The notes under the pieces are model-generated. The model was not told the DNA's origin, searched no databases, and saw nothing but the letters and a program-made list of their open reading frames with translations. The position numbers were made by a program, and so were the translations under genes. This document shows positions 26,166 to 34,338 of a DNA stretch of 43,080 nt, in pieces. The DNA comes from Pirellula sp. (lineage in GTDB: Bacteria > Planctomycetota > Planctomycetia > Pirellulales > Pirellulaceae), in contig JALOQS010000035.1 in assembly GCA_025459355.1 (NCBI GenBank), forward strand, positions 1 to 43,080, written 5' to 3'. Positions within the stretch are counted from its first letter, which is position 1. Each line of letters begins with the position of its first letter.

Positions 26166-27989
26166 ATGATGCGTATTGCCAAGACCCATTCTTACACGGG
26201 CCCGAATCGATGGTCCAAAGAGCCCGTTGCCGAGTATTACATCGAGTTCGATCGCGACACATCGCCAGCAGTGTCCGAGTTATCAAGCATCGTAGACGAT
26301 TTGCATCGATTGTCTGGAGTTGAGGCGGCATCATTTCCTCCACAGCGATTGACAGATTTCTCGTTTTTATTGCCGTTCGAATACGAAGAGCTCGATCTGT
26401 TGACCGAATGTGTTCGGACTGCCATGCGGCTTGTACGGGAGACACCGGTCGGACAAGCGATCGACATCATGACGGAGCACCGTCGGTTGGTAGATTTGGC
26501 AGACGATCTACGGCTAGGCCCCAGTTCGCGGGCTATTTTGCGGGCTGCGAAATCCAAAGGGATTCCTTACTTTCGACTCAATCAAGGGAGCTTGGTCCAG
26601 TTCGGTCAGGGAATTCATCAGCGTCGCACATGGACAGCGGAGACCGACGCGACCTCGGCCATCGCCGAAGCCATCGCTAGTGACAAGCAGTTAACGCGGT
26701 CACTCTTAGAAGCGGTTGGCGTGAACGTTCCGCGAGGGCGTCGAGTTGCAAGCCGAGAAGACGCATGGGCTGCCGCACTCGAAGTCGGATTGCCTGTCGC
26801 CGTCAAACCTAGAAACGCAAATCATGCCGTGGGTGTATCGCTCGACCTATCGGACCGCGATTCGGTTATGGATGCTTTCGACTGGGCTTGCCGGGCCGGC
26901 CATACGACCGATGTATTGGTCGAACAATTCATCAAAGGGGATCATCACCGAATTCTGGTGATCGGAGGAGAATTAGTCGCTGCCGCACGCGGGCAGCGTG
27001 AATACGTTTGCGGAGATGGCGTCAGTTCGGTGCAACAATTAGTTGAAGAGCTGAACCGTGATCCGAGAAGAGGCGAAAATTACACCGACATTTTGCAAGT
27101 AGTCAAACTGGATGATGCGGCTGCGATCGTGTTGCGCAAGCAGGGTTTGGAGTTCCATTCGATACCAGAAGCCGGGCGACAAGTCTTGGTAGTGCATGTG
27201 GGGGATTTGATCGAGGACTGTACTGATAAGGTGCATCCGCAGACGGCCGATGTTGCGATATTGGCGGCCAAAACGGTTGGGCTCGACATAGCCGGCATGG
27301 ATGTCGTCGCAGAAGACATTTCTAAATCTTTGACCGAACAGCGTGGCTGCATCATTGAGGTTAACGCAGGCCCCAGCCTCACTCCTCACGTAGCCCCTCT
27401 CATCGGGTCACCTAGACCGGTCGGCGATGCCGTGGTCAAACTGCTGTACCCATCGGGCACCCCCTCTACGGTTCCGATTTTTTTGTTGGTCGATGCCGCC
27501 CAGCATTCGGACTACGATACCAATGAGTTTGCTCATCGACTCATCGAGTCGCTTCAAACAAAAGGGCATTTCGTTGGCATGTCAGCGGATCGCGAAGTCT
27601 CTGTATCGAATCAAGCCTCTTTCGTTCAGCGGCCTGTTTCAGAGTTCCGCTCGCTTTTGCTTCATCCCAAAGTGACGACCATCGTTCTTCAGATGACGTG
27701 GCGACAAATCTTCGAAACAGGAGTGCCTTGCGGCGGCATTGAAACGATCATTTGCTCCGAAAAAGTGAGCCCTCTCAGTGGCGACCCGAAAAGCAACGAC
27801 TCGCCAGCAGCGGCTTCATGGCTGGGGGCTCTCGCGTCCATAAAAAATGCCATGTCGGATACGGGAGTCTTCTACCGAGTAGGCAATCAAACACCAACAG
27901 ACTTCCATTCCGTCTTCATCGATGCGACCGCTTCTTCATTTCAAAACAGGGAAAGCTTTGCCGGGCTTTCCGAATTGATAGGCATTTGA
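26166..27989 (+). CDS. Cyanophycin synthetase (CphA)-like ATP-grasp ligase with vestigial C-terminal Mur-ligase region
   Basis: GPNRWS N-terminal motif; LGPSSRAILRAAKSKGIPYFRLNQGSLVQFGQGIHQRR; ATP-grasp LPVAVKPRNANHAVGVS ... VEQFIKGDHHRILVIGGELVAAA ... CIIEVNAGPSLTPHVAPLIG. The region after YPSGTPSTVPI lacks a GTNGKTT P-loop. Start inferred at MMRIAKTHSYTGPNRWS (track start 26025). Confidence 0.85.
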   Translation: MMRIAKTHSYTGPNRWSKEPVAEYYIEFDRDTSPAVSELSSIVDDLHRLSGVEAASFPPQRLTDFSFLLPFEYEELDLLTECVRTAMRLVRETPVGQAIDIMTEHRRLVDLADDLRLGPSSRAILRAAKSKGIPYFRLNQGSLVQFGQGIHQRRTWTAETDATSAIAEAIASDKQLTRSLLEAVGVNVPRGRRVASREDAWAAALEVGLPVAVKPRNANHAVGVSLDLSDRDSVMDAFDWACRAGHTTDVLVEQFIKGDHHRILVIGGELVAAARGQREYVCGDGVSSVQQLVEELNRDPRRGENYTDILQVVKLDDAAAIVLRKQGLEFHSIPEAGRQVLVVHVGDLIEDCTDKVHPQTADVAILAAKTVGLDIAGMDVVAEDISKSLTEQRGCIIEVNAGPSLTPHVAPLIGSPRPVGDAVVKLLYPSGTPSTVPIFLLVDAAQHSDYDTNEFAHRLIESLQTKGHFVGMSADREVSVSNQASFVQRPVSEFRSLLLHPKVTTIVLQMTWRQIFETGVPCGGIETIICSEKVSPLSGDPKSNDSPAAASWLGALASIKNAMSDTGVFYRVGNQTPTDFHSVFIDATASSFQNRESFAGLSELIGI

Positions 27990-28219
27990 TCTCGACTGCT
28001 CTTTTTACCTTCGGCTCTTCTTTGCTAGCTAAGCCGTATGTGGTTATTACGTTTTTGCTTGTAGCCCCGGTTGCTTATCGATACGGCACGCGTTAGATTG
28101 ACGATCAGTCTCAGTTACTGAGTCTAAATCCGATGCAGGACCTTAAGTATCGGAGCGAGAGTGAACATCATGAACTACTTGTCACTTTGTCCGCAATCAC
28201 AATCGCATGGAGCAAAAGT

Positions 28220-28972
28220 ATGTCAAAGCAAACGATTTTCTCAGGCAAAGATTCTCGCCGAGGTCGAAATACGATAGCCCTCGTCGATCTATCGGTCGGG
28301 CTCAGTGAAGGGGTTCACGGGCAATCTCGCCTTGATGCAACCTTGAGGCGACTCGATGGACTAACGCTCTTGGAGTGGTGTGTTCGGCGACTGAATGAAT
28401 CGACTCTCATCGATGCGGTCATCGTAACAGGCAGTCGGGAGTGCCGCGATCGAATCAGTCGAACGGGGCTATGTGATGCGAAATGGATACCCAGCGATGC
28501 AGAGACTCCGACACTCCGTGCGATAGAAGTGGCTGAGCAATTCAGCGCCGAATGGATCGTCTTTTCGAGTCCGCTTTGTCCGTTTACTGACCCTACGTTG
28601 CTCGATCGAATGATCTCTCGTGGGTGGGCGCACCCCGATGTCGATTTCGTTGGCTTCTGGTCTCCCAAGCGTCCTGAATTTTCGTTGCAATCGCTCGGGC
28701 TGGTCGGTGAAATGTGTTCGTTCGCGGCGATAAACAAACTGGTTTCGATGAAGCTTCATCACGAGCCATGCGATGTCCCGCATTTGCTTCGTCGGAATCC
28801 AAACTCGTTTCAATCGAAGCTGATTCCATTGCCGGATGAGCTAACCGAGCGAAACCTCCGTTTCGAGCTCGAGACGGCTGAGGATCGCGATCGCGCTGCA
28901 TCATACCTCGAAGCAGCGGGCGATGATCTTTGTTGGCAGCGACTGGCCCAGATGTCAGACCGGTTGGCTTGA
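28220..28972 (+). CDS. NTP-transferase (CMP-sugar cytidylyltransferase/SpsF-like)
   Basis: IALVDLSVG... SRLDATLRRLDGLTLLEWCVRRLNESTLIDAVIVTGS; SAEWIVFSSPLCPFTDPTLLDRMI. Track ORF starts 28133; M at 28220 (MSKQTIF) is more plausible. Confidence 0.65.
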   Translation: MSKQTIFSGKDSRRGRNTIALVDLSVGLSEGVHGQSRLDATLRRLDGLTLLEWCVRRLNESTLIDAVIVTGSRECRDRISRTGLCDAKWIPSDAETPTLRAIEVAEQFSAEWIVFSSPLCPFTDPTLLDRMISRGWAHPDVDFVGFWSPKRPEFSLQSLGLVGEMCSFAAINKLVSMKLHHEPCDVPHLLRRNPNSFQSKLIPLPDELTERNLRFELETAEDRDRAASYLEAAGDDLCWQRLAQMSDRLA

Positions 28973-28975
28973 GCG

Positions 28976-30025
28976 TTATCCGAGTTGTTTTTCAAAAAGC
29001 AGGCCGTGAACTACGGATCGGAAACCTAGTCTCTGGAGCAAGGTTATGGTTTGCTGCTTTTGGGCTGAGGCGACCGCGCGAACCACTCGCTTGCGGTCTT
29101 GCTGCAGTTGCCTCAGCGACTCAGAAAGAAGATAAACAAATCGTTCGCGTTCGATTTCTGTTGTTGGCACGTCAGGAAGCTTTATTCTGACCACCCCGCC
29201 ATCGACATCGGCAACTTCAGGGTCGGGAAACCAGCATGATAGTATGCCCTCTAGAGACGGTGGCGATTTGACCATCAAATGAAAGCGAATTTGTTCGCAA
29301 TGCCCGAGGATCGTGCTTTCGAGCCAATCATCGTAGTCCTCTTCTAGCATCCGACCGATCGTACAGTTGCGCCGAACCTGGATCTGCATACGATCCATGG
29401 GCGGACGAAAGCTGGCCAGCTCCAATTCCCAACACTCGGTCGGGCAGATCGGGGCAAATCCGGCTGAATGAAACCACTCTTGGGATCGCTGATCTTGAGC
29501 CAAAATGCCCATGGAGTTATCCCCTTCGGCGATTCCGAGATAGAACACGCTATCCTCTCCGCATCCCAAGCTTTGACAAGCCGTTGCACCTTGAGATCGA
29601 AGCTGCTCGGCTGCGCAATTGATGAGAAGACTGGCAACCTCCGCTTCATCCGAAGACGGATTGATGCAAAGTCTATGAATTGAGCCGACGTTGGTTCGTG
29701 CTGGATTATTTCGAACAGACACGACTCCAAAGTGGACAAAGCCCACTGGCTCACCGTTGCTGGCAATGGCTAACAGCAACTCATCAGCTTTGAAATACGG
29801 CTTTGAAAAAATGCATGCATCCCAAACAGCCGGCTTGCATTCTAAACCTCTTGATTGCAGGTCTCGGGCATGCGGATCCCGATGAATGGGTTGAGAGGAT
29901 GATGTTGGGCTAGCAACTCCGCCTGAGGCTGTGCCGAGCGTGGGCTGGAAAGACTGGCAATGCTGAGCCCATATCTTGGAAAGAGCAGGTGTGTCCGTGT
30001 TGAGATACGACCTGATGGTCCACAC
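28976..30025 (-). CDS. GNAT-like acetyltransferase, probably tandem domains
   Basis: TIRSYLNTDTPALSKIWAQH; PVGFVHFGVVSV...GSIHRLCINPSSDEAEVASLLINCAAEQLRSQGATACQSLG; second C-terminal half ending AQKQQTITLLQRLGFRSVVHGLLFEKQ. Confidence 0.68.
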   Translation of the reverse strand: MWTIRSYLNTDTPALSKIWAQHCQSFQPTLGTASGGVASPTSSSQPIHRDPHARDLQSRGLECKPAVWDACIFSKPYFKADELLLAIASNGEPVGFVHFGVVSVRNNPARTNVGSIHRLCINPSSDEAEVASLLINCAAEQLRSQGATACQSLGCGEDSVFYLGIAEGDNSMGILAQDQRSQEWFHSAGFAPICPTECWELELASFRPPMDRMQIQVRRNCTIGRMLEEDYDDWLESTILGHCEQIRFHLMVKSPPSLEGILSCWFPDPEVADVDGGVVRIKLPDVPTTEIERERFVYLLSESLRQLQQDRKRVVRAVASAQKQQTITLLQRLGFRSVVHGLLFEKQLG

Positions 30026-30028
30026 GCT

Positions 30029-30319
30029 TCACCCCAAAACGGCAGGGACTCGAAAGCATTCGCTATCGGAAGAAGGAGCGTTTTGCAGCACCTCATCACG
30101 TTTTAGCGAGGGCTGCATTCGGTCAGGTTGCAAAACGTTCGTAATCTCAATGGCATGGACCAATGGCTCGACGCCGTCTGTATCCACCTCACCAAGCTGA
30201 TCGACCAAGCCAAGCACCTTTGCAAGCTGCACGGTCATTTCGGGCAGCTCATCCTCAGAAATGGAGAGCCGAGCCAAATGCGCGACTCTGCGAACCTCGG
30301 TCTCACTAAGCGTCATCAT
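30029..30319 (-). CDS. gatC: Asp-tRNA(Asn)/Glu-tRNA(Gln) amidotransferase subunit C
   Basis: LSETEVRRVAHLARLSISEDELPEMTVQLAKVLGLVDQLGEVDTDGVEPLVHAIEITNVLQPDRMQPSLKRDEVLQNAP. Confidence 0.95.
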   Translation of the reverse strand: MMTLSETEVRRVAHLARLSISEDELPEMTVQLAKVLGLVDQLGEVDTDGVEPLVHAIEITNVLQPDRMQPSLKRDEVLQNAPSSDSECFRVPAVLG

Positions 30320-30346
30320 GCGCACCCAGGGAGTGAAGGAGCAAGA

Positions 30347-30607
30347 CTAAGCTGGGAGGGCAAATGGCTTGTTCTTAACAGCCTTGCGAACTCGACCGCT
30401 GCGGATGCACTGTACACAAACTCGCAATGTCTTCACTTCGCCCGATGGCAAGGAAGCCTTGATGGATTGAAGATTTGGGGTGAACCGTCGCTTAGTAATA
30501 CCGGTGATTTTGGTACCGACCCCACCCAGGTACTTAGCTTTACCGCGTGTTTCGACTTGGTTGCCAACCGAAGCCGATTTTCCGCAAACGTCACAAGCTT
30601 TGGACAT
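30347..30607 (-). CDS. rpmB: 50S ribosomal protein L28
   Basis: MSKACDVCGKSASVGNQV...TKRRFTPNLQSIKASLPSGEVKTLRVCVQCIRSGRVRKAV. Confidence 0.97.
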   Translation of the reverse strand: MSKACDVCGKSASVGNQVETRGKAKYLGGVGTKITGITKRRFTPNLQSIKASLPSGEVKTLRVCVQCIRSGRVRKAVKNKPFALPA

Positions 30608-30860
30608 GGTACACCCTAAAAAATATAAGTAATCACGTTAATCTAGATGTCTTTTCGGCCAAAACGAACCTGATCGTTTGGCGGCTTGTCGTACTAGCAA
30701 GCCCGTTTCCTGCGTTCTCCGAAGGGCAGGGAAGTATATCGGTCTATCGTCCTCTCGCAATGTCAAAAATACAGGACAAGGCACCAATTGCCCAAAAAAG
30801 CTTGGGAAACTACACTGTAAAGACGCCGCCGGGGCCCTTTCGTGCTTTCGTAAACCGTTT

Positions 30861-30905
30861 GCGGCAGTTTTGGACCGACAGATGCTCGATCTGCCGCGTT
30901 TTTTT
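30861..30905 (+). terminator. Rho-independent-terminator-like hairpin in the leader upstream of dacZ
   Basis: GCGGCAG (30861-30867) pairs with CTGCCGC (30891-30897), alternative inner stem CAGAT-GCTCG-ATCTG, then a 7-T run (30899-30905). Confidence 0.55.
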
Positions 30906-30928
30906 GCTCGCCTAGTTTTCGCACCGTC

Positions 30929-30970
30929 TCTCACTCCTCGCATCTCACTCCTCGCATCTCACACCTCGCA
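30929..30970 (+). repeat. 14-bp tandem repeat, 3 copies, ending 6 nt before the dacZ ATG
   Basis: TCTCACTCCTCGCA / TCTCACTCCTCGCA / TCTCACACCTCGCA (one mismatch in copy 3). Confidence 0.95.
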
Positions 30971-30976
30971 AGCGGC

Positions 30977-31921
30977 ATGACTTTCAAGAAATTTACTAGA
31001 GAATTTGCTAGCGTAACCGAGGCGGCGGGCCATTTGGCTGTTGCCATCAAAGCGGATGCGATCCTATTTCTTCTCGATACCGGCACCGACTGGGAACGGC
31101 TTCGGGAGCTGGTGCCGCCGGAGATCAAGCGGATCCTGGTGGCAGCGGACCGGGCTGAGGACCTAGCCGAAGCGGAGGAACATGGTTTGATCCCACTGGT
31201 CCTCAACAAAGAGGATTCTCCTCTGCTGGAACGATTGCAACACGCCCTCATCGAGGCCGTTGCAGACGAACTGTTGGCTAGCCACTGCGACGTGATCGCT
31301 GTCTATTGCGGGTTTGAGGTCAACCGAGTGGATTCGGTGTCCATCATTAGACTTGATGAACGCATGAGACGATTCACCAGCCGCGATCTGCAGCGTCTGG
31401 AGAGCTCGGTCCCGCTCAATACTCTTAAGCTGGTCATCGACCTCGCCGTTCAAATCGGACGAGAAGGTCGCGAGGGAAACAAAGTCGGCACCTCGTTCAT
31501 TGTCGGGGATACTCGCAAGGTTCTGCAACACTGCAAGGACAGTGGTTTTGATCCACTCAAAGGGTACAGCCGAAAGAATCGAAACTTGCATGACCCTCGC
31601 GTGAGAGAGGACATTAAAGAAATCGCTCAACTGGACGGAGCGTTTGTCGTTTCGTCTGACGCAATCGTCGAACGATCTCGCCAAATACTCGAAGTATTGC
31701 ACGAAAATCTTCAACTCTCCAAGGGACTAGGGTCTCGCCATTGGGCTGCCGCTGCTATCTCGCAACGGACCAAAGCAATATCCATTGTGGTAAGCCAATC
31801 TAGCGGAACCGTTCGCGTCTTTCAAAACGGCGCCCTCGTGCTTCGTATCGAACCGATGGACCAAGCGGTTAAGTGGCAGGAATTCAACTACGAGACACCG
31901 GCCGTCGAAGGCGATGATTAA
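30977..31921 (+). CDS. dacZ: DacZ-like diadenylate cyclase (c-di-AMP synthase): N-terminal pyruvate-kinase-C-like domain plus C-terminal DAC domain
   Basis: C-terminal LDGAFVVSSDAIVERSRQILEV...GLGSRHWAAAAISQRTKAISIVVSQSSGTVRVFQNGALVLRI (DGA and RHx motifs); N-terminal KADAILFLLDTGTDWERLRELVPPEIKRILVAADRAEDLAEAEEHGLIPLVL. Confidence 0.82.
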   Translation: MTFKKFTREFASVTEAAGHLAVAIKADAILFLLDTGTDWERLRELVPPEIKRILVAADRAEDLAEAEEHGLIPLVLNKEDSPLLERLQHALIEAVADELLASHCDVIAVYCGFEVNRVDSVSIIRLDERMRRFTSRDLQRLESSVPLNTLKLVIDLAVQIGREGREGNKVGTSFIVGDTRKVLQHCKDSGFDPLKGYSRKNRNLHDPRVREDIKEIAQLDGAFVVSSDAIVERSRQILEVLHENLQLSKGLGSRHWAAAAISQRTKAISIVVSQSSGTVRVFQNGALVLRIEPMDQAVKWQEFNYETPAVEGDD

Positions 31922-32727
31922 TGGGTTCAACTCCGTTCGTTTCCGTTGTGACGGGCTCTTCTTCAGGCATCGGCCGTGCCGTCGCAATGGAACTGGCGAA
32001 GCGTGGTGACTTTCTTGTTGTCCATGGCAACCGCAACGTATCTGGTCTGCAAGCGACGGCGAACCTATGTTTAGCCAGCGGCTCGTCGGGTGTGCTGGCC
32101 ATTGCAGCCGACATTCAATGTCAGTCTTCGGCGCAGGAGTTGGTTCGCACAGCGTTCAATCGATTGGGACACGTCGATGCCTGGGTCCATATGGCGGGTG
32201 CAGATGTTTTGACGGGAGACAGCCGTCAGCGTGGATTCGGTGATAAACTCGAACAGCTCTACCGTACCGATGTTTACGGCACGATGCACCTAAGTCGTCT
32301 CGTCGCAGATCGGATGCTCAACCAAGCAGCCCGCCCATACTTACCCTCTATGATTCATATCGGCTGGGACCAGTCGACGACCGGCATGGAGGGAGACAGC
32401 GGGCAATTGTTTTGCACAATCAAAGCCGCCGTTGCAGCCTTTTCCAAAAGCCTAGCCATGTCTGTGGCCCCAAAGGTTCGAGTGAATTGTGTTGCACCGG
32501 GATGGATCAAAACGGAATGGGGAACCGCAGCATCACCAGCCTGGGACTCGCGCGCCAAAGGGGAGTCCATGCTGGATCGATGGGGTGAACCAAACGATAT
32601 TGCAAAAACGATCGCCTGGCTTTGCAGCCCAGATTCGGCCTTTGTCAACGGTCAAACGATCTGCGTAAACGGCGGCTGGAAAAGCATGTCGCTCTCCGCT
32701 CGTTGCGAAACAACGTACAAGATCTAG
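31921..32727 (+). CDS. Short-chain dehydrogenase/reductase (FabG-like)
   Basis: VVTGSSSGIGRAVAMELAKRGD; AWVHMAGAD; VRVNCVAPGWIKTEWG; FVNGQTICVNGGW. TAATG overlap with dacZ. Confidence 0.9.
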   Translation: MGSTPFVSVVTGSSSGIGRAVAMELAKRGDFLVVHGNRNVSGLQATANLCLASGSSGVLAIAADIQCQSSAQELVRTAFNRLGHVDAWVHMAGADVLTGDSRQRGFGDKLEQLYRTDVYGTMHLSRLVADRMLNQAARPYLPSMIHIGWDQSTTGMEGDSGQLFCTIKAAVAAFSKSLAMSVAPKVRVNCVAPGWIKTEWGTAASPAWDSRAKGESMLDRWGEPNDIAKTIAWLCSPDSAFVNGQTICVNGGWKSMSLSARCETTYKI

Positions 32728-32776
32728 CGGATCAACCGTTGGCGATAACTTGCGCAGCCATTCCATCTGACAGGCG

Positions 32777-33955
32777 TCAAACTCTTAGTGCATTAAGCGC
32801 ATCCTCGATCGCAAGCACGATTTCGCTCGGCTCTTCAAGTCCGCAGGAGAATCGCAACGTCCGTGCGCTGACTCCAATTTTGGCTAAATCCTCAGCGGCA
32901 TAGGAGCGATGACTGGTTGACGCTGGGTGGCTCAAAGTCGTTTTGGCATCACCCAATGACGGGCAAAACGGGACGACATGGGAAATTCGCTCGATAAACG
33001 ATTGGACTGTAGCATTGACGTCTTGGCCGGGAATCGTTTTCAAATGGATCGTCACCATGTTCCCATAGCGGCCCTTTAACAGATCCCTGGCCGTGATGTG
33101 GCTTGGATTGTTAGGCAGCCCGGGATAATCGACCCCATCGAGCGCGGGATGTTGCTGCAGTTTGGATGCTAGCTGCATAGCTAACTCGGACGCATGCTTC
33201 ATGCGGACCGATAGCGTTGCTAAGCCTCGGGTTGTGAGCCAACAATCCAGCGGACTACTTGCCAAACCGAAAGCGCTGACGACGGGACGAATTCTATTCC
33301 AGATGGCATCGGTTCCCGCGAGCATCCCGAGCATGACGTCGCCATGTCCACAGACAAACTTGCTTAAGCTCTCCATCACTAAATCAGCACCCAGACTTAA
33401 TGGCTGGCAAAGCACAGGTGTTGCAAACGTGTTGTCGACCATAACGACAGTATCTTTGGAATGCGACTTTACTAACTGAATGATCGCTTGCAGGTCTGGT
33501 ACAGAAAGCCTCGGGTTGGTAATCGTTTCCAGAACCACCATTCGAACGGACGGGCTCAATTCGCTTTTCCACGATTCCAGATTGCACACATCGACATCCG
33601 CATAAGCAACTCCCCATCGACTTAATTCTTTTTTGACTAGATAAGAAGTCTTGCCATACAGTGGCTGCCCGAGTAGCACTTTGTCTCCTGGCTTGAGAAC
33701 AGCCAAAAATGCGGCGCTAATCGCACTCATGCCTTGCGCGGTTACGATGCAATGATCCGCAGCGTGCATTCGACGCAGTGAATCCTCCAGGGATGCTGCA
33801 TTCGGATGCCCATCTCTTCGGTAGACGAATCCGTTGACGCGCCCACCGAGAATGCCGTCCGCTTGCTCAATGGAATCCATCTCCCACACGCCTGCCAATT
33901 GGATTGGCTCGGAAATGGGACGATCATGTTTATGGTTCAATGTGTTTGCTCCCAA
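32777..33955 (-). CDS. Cys/Met metabolism PLP-dependent enzyme (cystathionine gamma-synthase/lyase family)
   Basis: VMVDNTFATPVLCQPLSLGADLVMESLSKFVCGHGDVMLGML (PLP Lys context); LRFSCGLEEPSEIVLAIEDAL. Confidence 0.92.
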   Translation of the reverse strand: MGANTLNHKHDRPISEPIQLAGVWEMDSIEQADGILGGRVNGFVYRRDGHPNAASLEDSLRRMHAADHCIVTAQGMSAISAAFLAVLKPGDKVLLGQPLYGKTSYLVKKELSRWGVAYADVDVCNLESWKSELSPSVRMVVLETITNPRLSVPDLQAIIQLVKSHSKDTVVMVDNTFATPVLCQPLSLGADLVMESLSKFVCGHGDVMLGMLAGTDAIWNRIRPVVSAFGLASSPLDCWLTTRGLATLSVRMKHASELAMQLASKLQQHPALDGVDYPGLPNNPSHITARDLLKGRYGNMVTIHLKTIPGQDVNATVQSFIERISHVVPFCPSLGDAKTTLSHPASTSHRSYAAEDLAKIGVSARTLRFSCGLEEPSEIVLAIEDALNALRV

Positions 33956-33974
33956 CCTTCGGAATGCCGCATGC

Positions 33975-34301
33975 TCAAAAGATTGCAGTAAAAAAAGGAC
34001 GTAATGCCCAGATGCAGATCGCTACCGTGCCCGCAATCAACGCACAGGTGTAAACGGTATTCACGATGCTCCAAACGAGCTTTTCCGTCAAGCTAAAGCT
34101 CTTGCTCAACCACAAGACCGGTAGCCCTAGAAATCCAGTCACGAAAAACAACATCGCGAGAATCACGATACGCGTTGTTTTTCGATCTAGATCGTTGCTC
34201 TGAAATGGTCTAGCAACGGGAGGGCTAGATGAGGTGTCGCGTGGCGGAGGAATCGGTTGAGGTGTTGACAGACTCTCCGATGGTTCATTGCGATCAACCA
34301 C
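33975..34301 (-). CDS. Small two-TM membrane protein
   Basis: Pro-rich cytosolic N-terminus, hydrophobic segments IVILAMLFFVTGFLGLPVLWL and IVNTVYTCALIAGTVAICIWAL. Confidence 0.6.
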   Translation of the reverse strand: MVDRNEPSESLSTPQPIPPPRDTSSSPPVARPFQSNDLDRKTTRIVILAMLFFVTGFLGLPVLWLSKSFSLTEKLVWSIVNTVYTCALIAGTVAICIWALRPFFTAIF

Positions 34302-34338
34302 GTTGATGGTCCCTTTGGCACGATATGGATGGGGCTAC

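Noticed and set aside
30128-30619. 163-aa + strand ORF opposite rpmB and gatC
   Set aside because: Antisense to two confidently assigned genes.
30929-30970. CRISPR array
   Set aside because: Units are 14 bp, directly adjacent and without spacers; it is a simple tandem repeat. No cas genes are present.
31163-31714. 183-aa minus-strand ORF
   Set aside because: Antisense to dacZ; no domain or RBS.
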